DNA of 14,262 bases from JAISGQ01 sp045534445 (lineage in GTDB: Bacteria > Bacillota > Clostridia > Oscillospirales > Acutalibacteraceae), in NCBI GenBank assembly GCA_045534445.1, contig JAZSJQ010000026.1:1-14262 (forward strand), given 5' to 3'. The translations under genes and the position numbers were made by a program. Shown piece after piece: positions 13,169 to 14,262 of the stretch; position 1 is the stretch's first letter, and each line of letters starts with the position of its first letter. The notes under the pieces were generated by a model. It did no database searches. It was not told the DNA's origin and worked only from the letters and a program-made list of their open reading frames with translations.

Positions 13169-13207
13169 ATCAAAAAAGGAATGGTTAAAACCATTCCTTT
13201 TTTGATT
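13168..13207. terminator. bidirectional terminator between citrate synthase and the flavoprotein gene
   Basis: AATCAAAAAAGGAATGG (13168-13184) and CCATTCCTTTTTTGATT (13191-13207) form a perfect 17-bp stem around a 6-nt loop. The first arm begins at the last base of the citrate synthase stop, and the second ends 1 bp before the minus-strand stop. A and T runs within the arms provide a T tail in each direction. Confidence 0.92.
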
Positions 13208-13208
13208 A

Positions 13209-13748
13209 TTAAATATTTTTGCAGAACTCGATAATATTTTGTCTGACAGAGGGGAGAGCATCAGTGTTTTCGACAGACGTAAGGCATAAGCTTTCGCAGC
13301 ATTCGATTTCCATATGTCCGTAAAAATGCTCTATAGTATCAACTATCCTTTTGCATTCTTTGAGACTTGAGCCTGTTCTCAATGCTATTGAATATCCCTT
13401 TTTACCTTTGCTGATAGAATCATGGGGCTTGTGTGTATTGCACCATGGTGTGCAGCGATCAATAAAAGCCTTGAATTGTCCGGGTACGTCTGCCCAATAG
13501 GAGGGTGAAACAGAAATAATTATGTCTGCCCATTCATAATGCTTGATAATAATGTCAATATCATCCTTCTGAACGCATTTTGCGGTTAAATGACACCGTC
13601 GGCATCCTTTGCAGAATGCAAAGCTGAAATCATCAATGCATGCTGTTCTTACTGTGCAGCGATTTTTCAGACATTCTGATATGATTTCGATAATACCTGC
13701 AGTCGCACCGTTTCTGACAGGGCTGCAATTCATGATAAAAGCATTCAT
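13209..13748 (-). CDS. iron-sulfur flavoprotein-like / NAD(P)H-dependent FMN reductase family protein
   Basis: A 179-residue flavodoxin-fold protein. Residues 1-15 (MNAFIMNCSPVRNGAT) form the phosphate loop for FMN. SPSYWADVPGQFKAFIDRCT (81-100) is the conserved FMN-side segment of this family. Between them is FCKGCRRCHLTAKC, with Cys46, 49, 52 and 58 spaced CX2CX2CX5C, the compact motif that holds a 4Fe-4S cluster in iron-sulfur flavoproteins such as Methanosarcina Isf. It probably passes electrons between a ferredoxin-like donor and an unknown acceptor. Start: a TTG at 13754 is possible, but the ATG at 13748 has GGGGT 7 nt upstream. It has its own good promoter and a shared terminator. A plain NADPH:FMN reductase or quinone reductase is the alternative. 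Confidence 0.85.
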   Translation of the reverse strand: MNAFIMNCSPVRNGATAGIIEIISECLKNRCTVRTACIDDFSFAFCKGCRRCHLTAKCVQKDDIDIIIKHYEWADIIISVSPSYWADVPGQFKAFIDRCTPWCNTHKPHDSISKGKKGYSIALRTGSSLKECKRIVDTIEHFYGHMEIECCESLCLTSVENTDALPSVRQNIIEFCKNI

Positions 13749-13780
13749 ATACAATACCCCACACCGATTTTTTATGTGTG

Positions 13781-13809
13781 AGTATAATGTAGGCGTATCA
13801 GATTGTCAA
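13781..13809 (-). promoter_or_regulatory. sigma-A promoter of the flavoprotein gene
   Basis: On the minus strand, TTGACA (13804-13809), a 17-bp spacer and TATACT (13781-13786), with a start near 13774 and a leader of about 25 nt. Imperfect arms TACCCCACAC and GTGTGAGTA flank the leader and partly cover the ribosome binding site, which may be a minor control element. Confidence 0.8.
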
Positions 13810-13926
13810 TATATTTCTTCTTGAAACGGAATAGTTTCATGGCTGTGAGCTTTTGCGTAGGGATGCCATAGTTTTTTGTTGCTCATATTAGATTTGACAG
13901 CATAACAATGTTACACTGTGAAGTGA

Positions 13927-14262
13927 TTATTTCATAAAATGTGAAAGCTCAAGTAAAGCTTTTTTCTCAAGCCTTGAGACATAAGACCTTGATATATTAT
14001 AAATATCTGCAATTTCCTTTTGCGTCAGCGGTTCATTTCCGTCAAGTCCGTAACGCAGGATTATTATATCGCGGCTTCTTTTGTCGGAAAGCTTGCATAG
14101 ACATTTTCTGAGCTGTTCGCTCTGAATTTTCAGTTCAAGTTCATCTGCAATAACAGTATCATCCGCGATAACATCAATAAATGTAATTGCATTTCCCTGA
14201 CGGTCGGTCTCTATAGGCTCACTGATAGATATATTTGCTGCACATTTTTTTGTCGAACGAAG
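13927..14262 (-). CDS. sigK: RNA polymerase sporulation sigma factor, sigma-K-like (C-terminal part)
   Basis: The frame enters from the right edge and gives the C-terminal 111 residues of a sigma-70-family protein, about half of the roughly 235 expected. It holds sigma region 3 (NISISEPIETDRQGNAITFIDVI) and region 4: LSDKRSRDIIILRYGLDGN, then the helix-turn-helix LTQKEIADIYNISRSYVSRL that reads the -35 box. GTD/RQGNxITxIDV and ISRSYVSR-EK-AL are closest, by recall, to sigma-K of the late mother cell; sigma-E has ISQSYISRLEKR at the last site. The C-terminus stops shortly after the HTH (ALLELSHFMK), shorter than in B. subtilis. The N-terminal half, the pro-sequence and any skin-type interruption lie outside the window. 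No clear terminator follows. Confidence 0.82.
   Translation of the reverse strand, partial: LRSTKKCAANISISEPIETDRQGNAITFIDVIADDTVIADELELKIQSEQLRKCLCKLSDKRSRDIIILRYGLDGNEPLTQKEIADIYNISRSYVSRLEKKALLELSHFMK

Noticed and set aside
13894..13899. Plus-strand TTGACA as a promoter -35
   Set aside because: No TATAAT-like hexamer occurs at 16-18 bp, and no plus-strand gene follows.
13898..13919. CAG-TAAC-GTTA-CTG palindrome as a terminator for the sigma-K gene
   Set aside because: The stem is broken by two mismatches and no T run follows on the minus strand, so it is not convincing as a terminator.
1..14262. CRISPR arrays, insertion sequences, prophage, tRNA or rRNA genes
   Set aside because: No regularly spaced repeats, transposase or integrase frames, tRNA cloverleaf or rRNA-like sequence were seen on either strand by inspection.

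Overview
The window looks like a chromosomal stretch from a spore-forming, low-to-moderate GC Firmicute of the class Clostridia, perhaps the Ruminococcaceae/Oscillospiraceae. The taxonomy is inferred from gene content: a SpoVT-type regulator, the C-terminal part of a sigma-K-type sporulation factor, strong GGAGG-type ribosome binding sites, near-consensus sigma-A promoters and many tight T-tailed terminators. No rRNA, tRNA, transposase, CRISPR array or phage gene was seen.

Layout. (1) 1-2723, plus strand: the tail of an unidentified gene, translationally coupled to a BMP-family lipoprotein; then, from its own consensus promoter, a Wzc-like fusion of a chain-length determinant and a tyrosine-kinase domain. 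(2) 2725-6134, minus strand: a carbohydrate ABC importer operon, binding lipoprotein then MalF-like then MalG-like permease, without an ATPase or glycosidase in view. It faces the first block across a shared bidirectional terminator. (3) 6310-7130, plus: an orphan protein of the F420-0:gamma-glutamyl ligase (CofE) family. (4) 7152-8392: a 77-residue hypothetical protein on minus and a divergent HAD hydrolase on plus under a perfect TTGACA-17-TATAAT promoter whose -35 lies in a palindrome. (5) 8394-11106, minus: SpoVT, a MerR regulator with three predicted C-terminal membrane segments, an XRE regulator with two, and a small exported protein. (6) 11250-13207, plus: a two-gene operon of a MarR regulator overlapping citrate synthase by 4 bp, with an operator-like palindrome at the promoter. 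(7) 13209-14262, minus: an iron-sulfur flavoprotein-like protein with a compact four-cysteine motif, and the C-terminal 111 residues of a sigma-K-like factor running off the window end.

How the parts work together. The sugar importer probably takes up maltodextrin-like oligosaccharides and borrows an ATPase encoded elsewhere. The MarR-citrate synthase pair probably couples entry of carbon into citrate (for 2-oxoglutarate and glutamate) to a small-molecule signal. SpoVT and sigma-K act late in sporulation, in forespore and mother cell respectively. The two neighbouring DNA-binding proteins that carry their own membrane anchors suggest regulation from the membrane.

No clearly new multi-gene system is evident. 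The most unusual points are the kinase domain with Arg in place of the Walker A Lys, the two adjacent membrane-tethered regulators, the orphan CofE-like protein, and several undescribed palindromes at promoters. Several starts are set from the ribosome binding site rather than the longest open frame: TTG 1277, ATG 7385, ATG 8936, ATG 11322 and ATG 13748.
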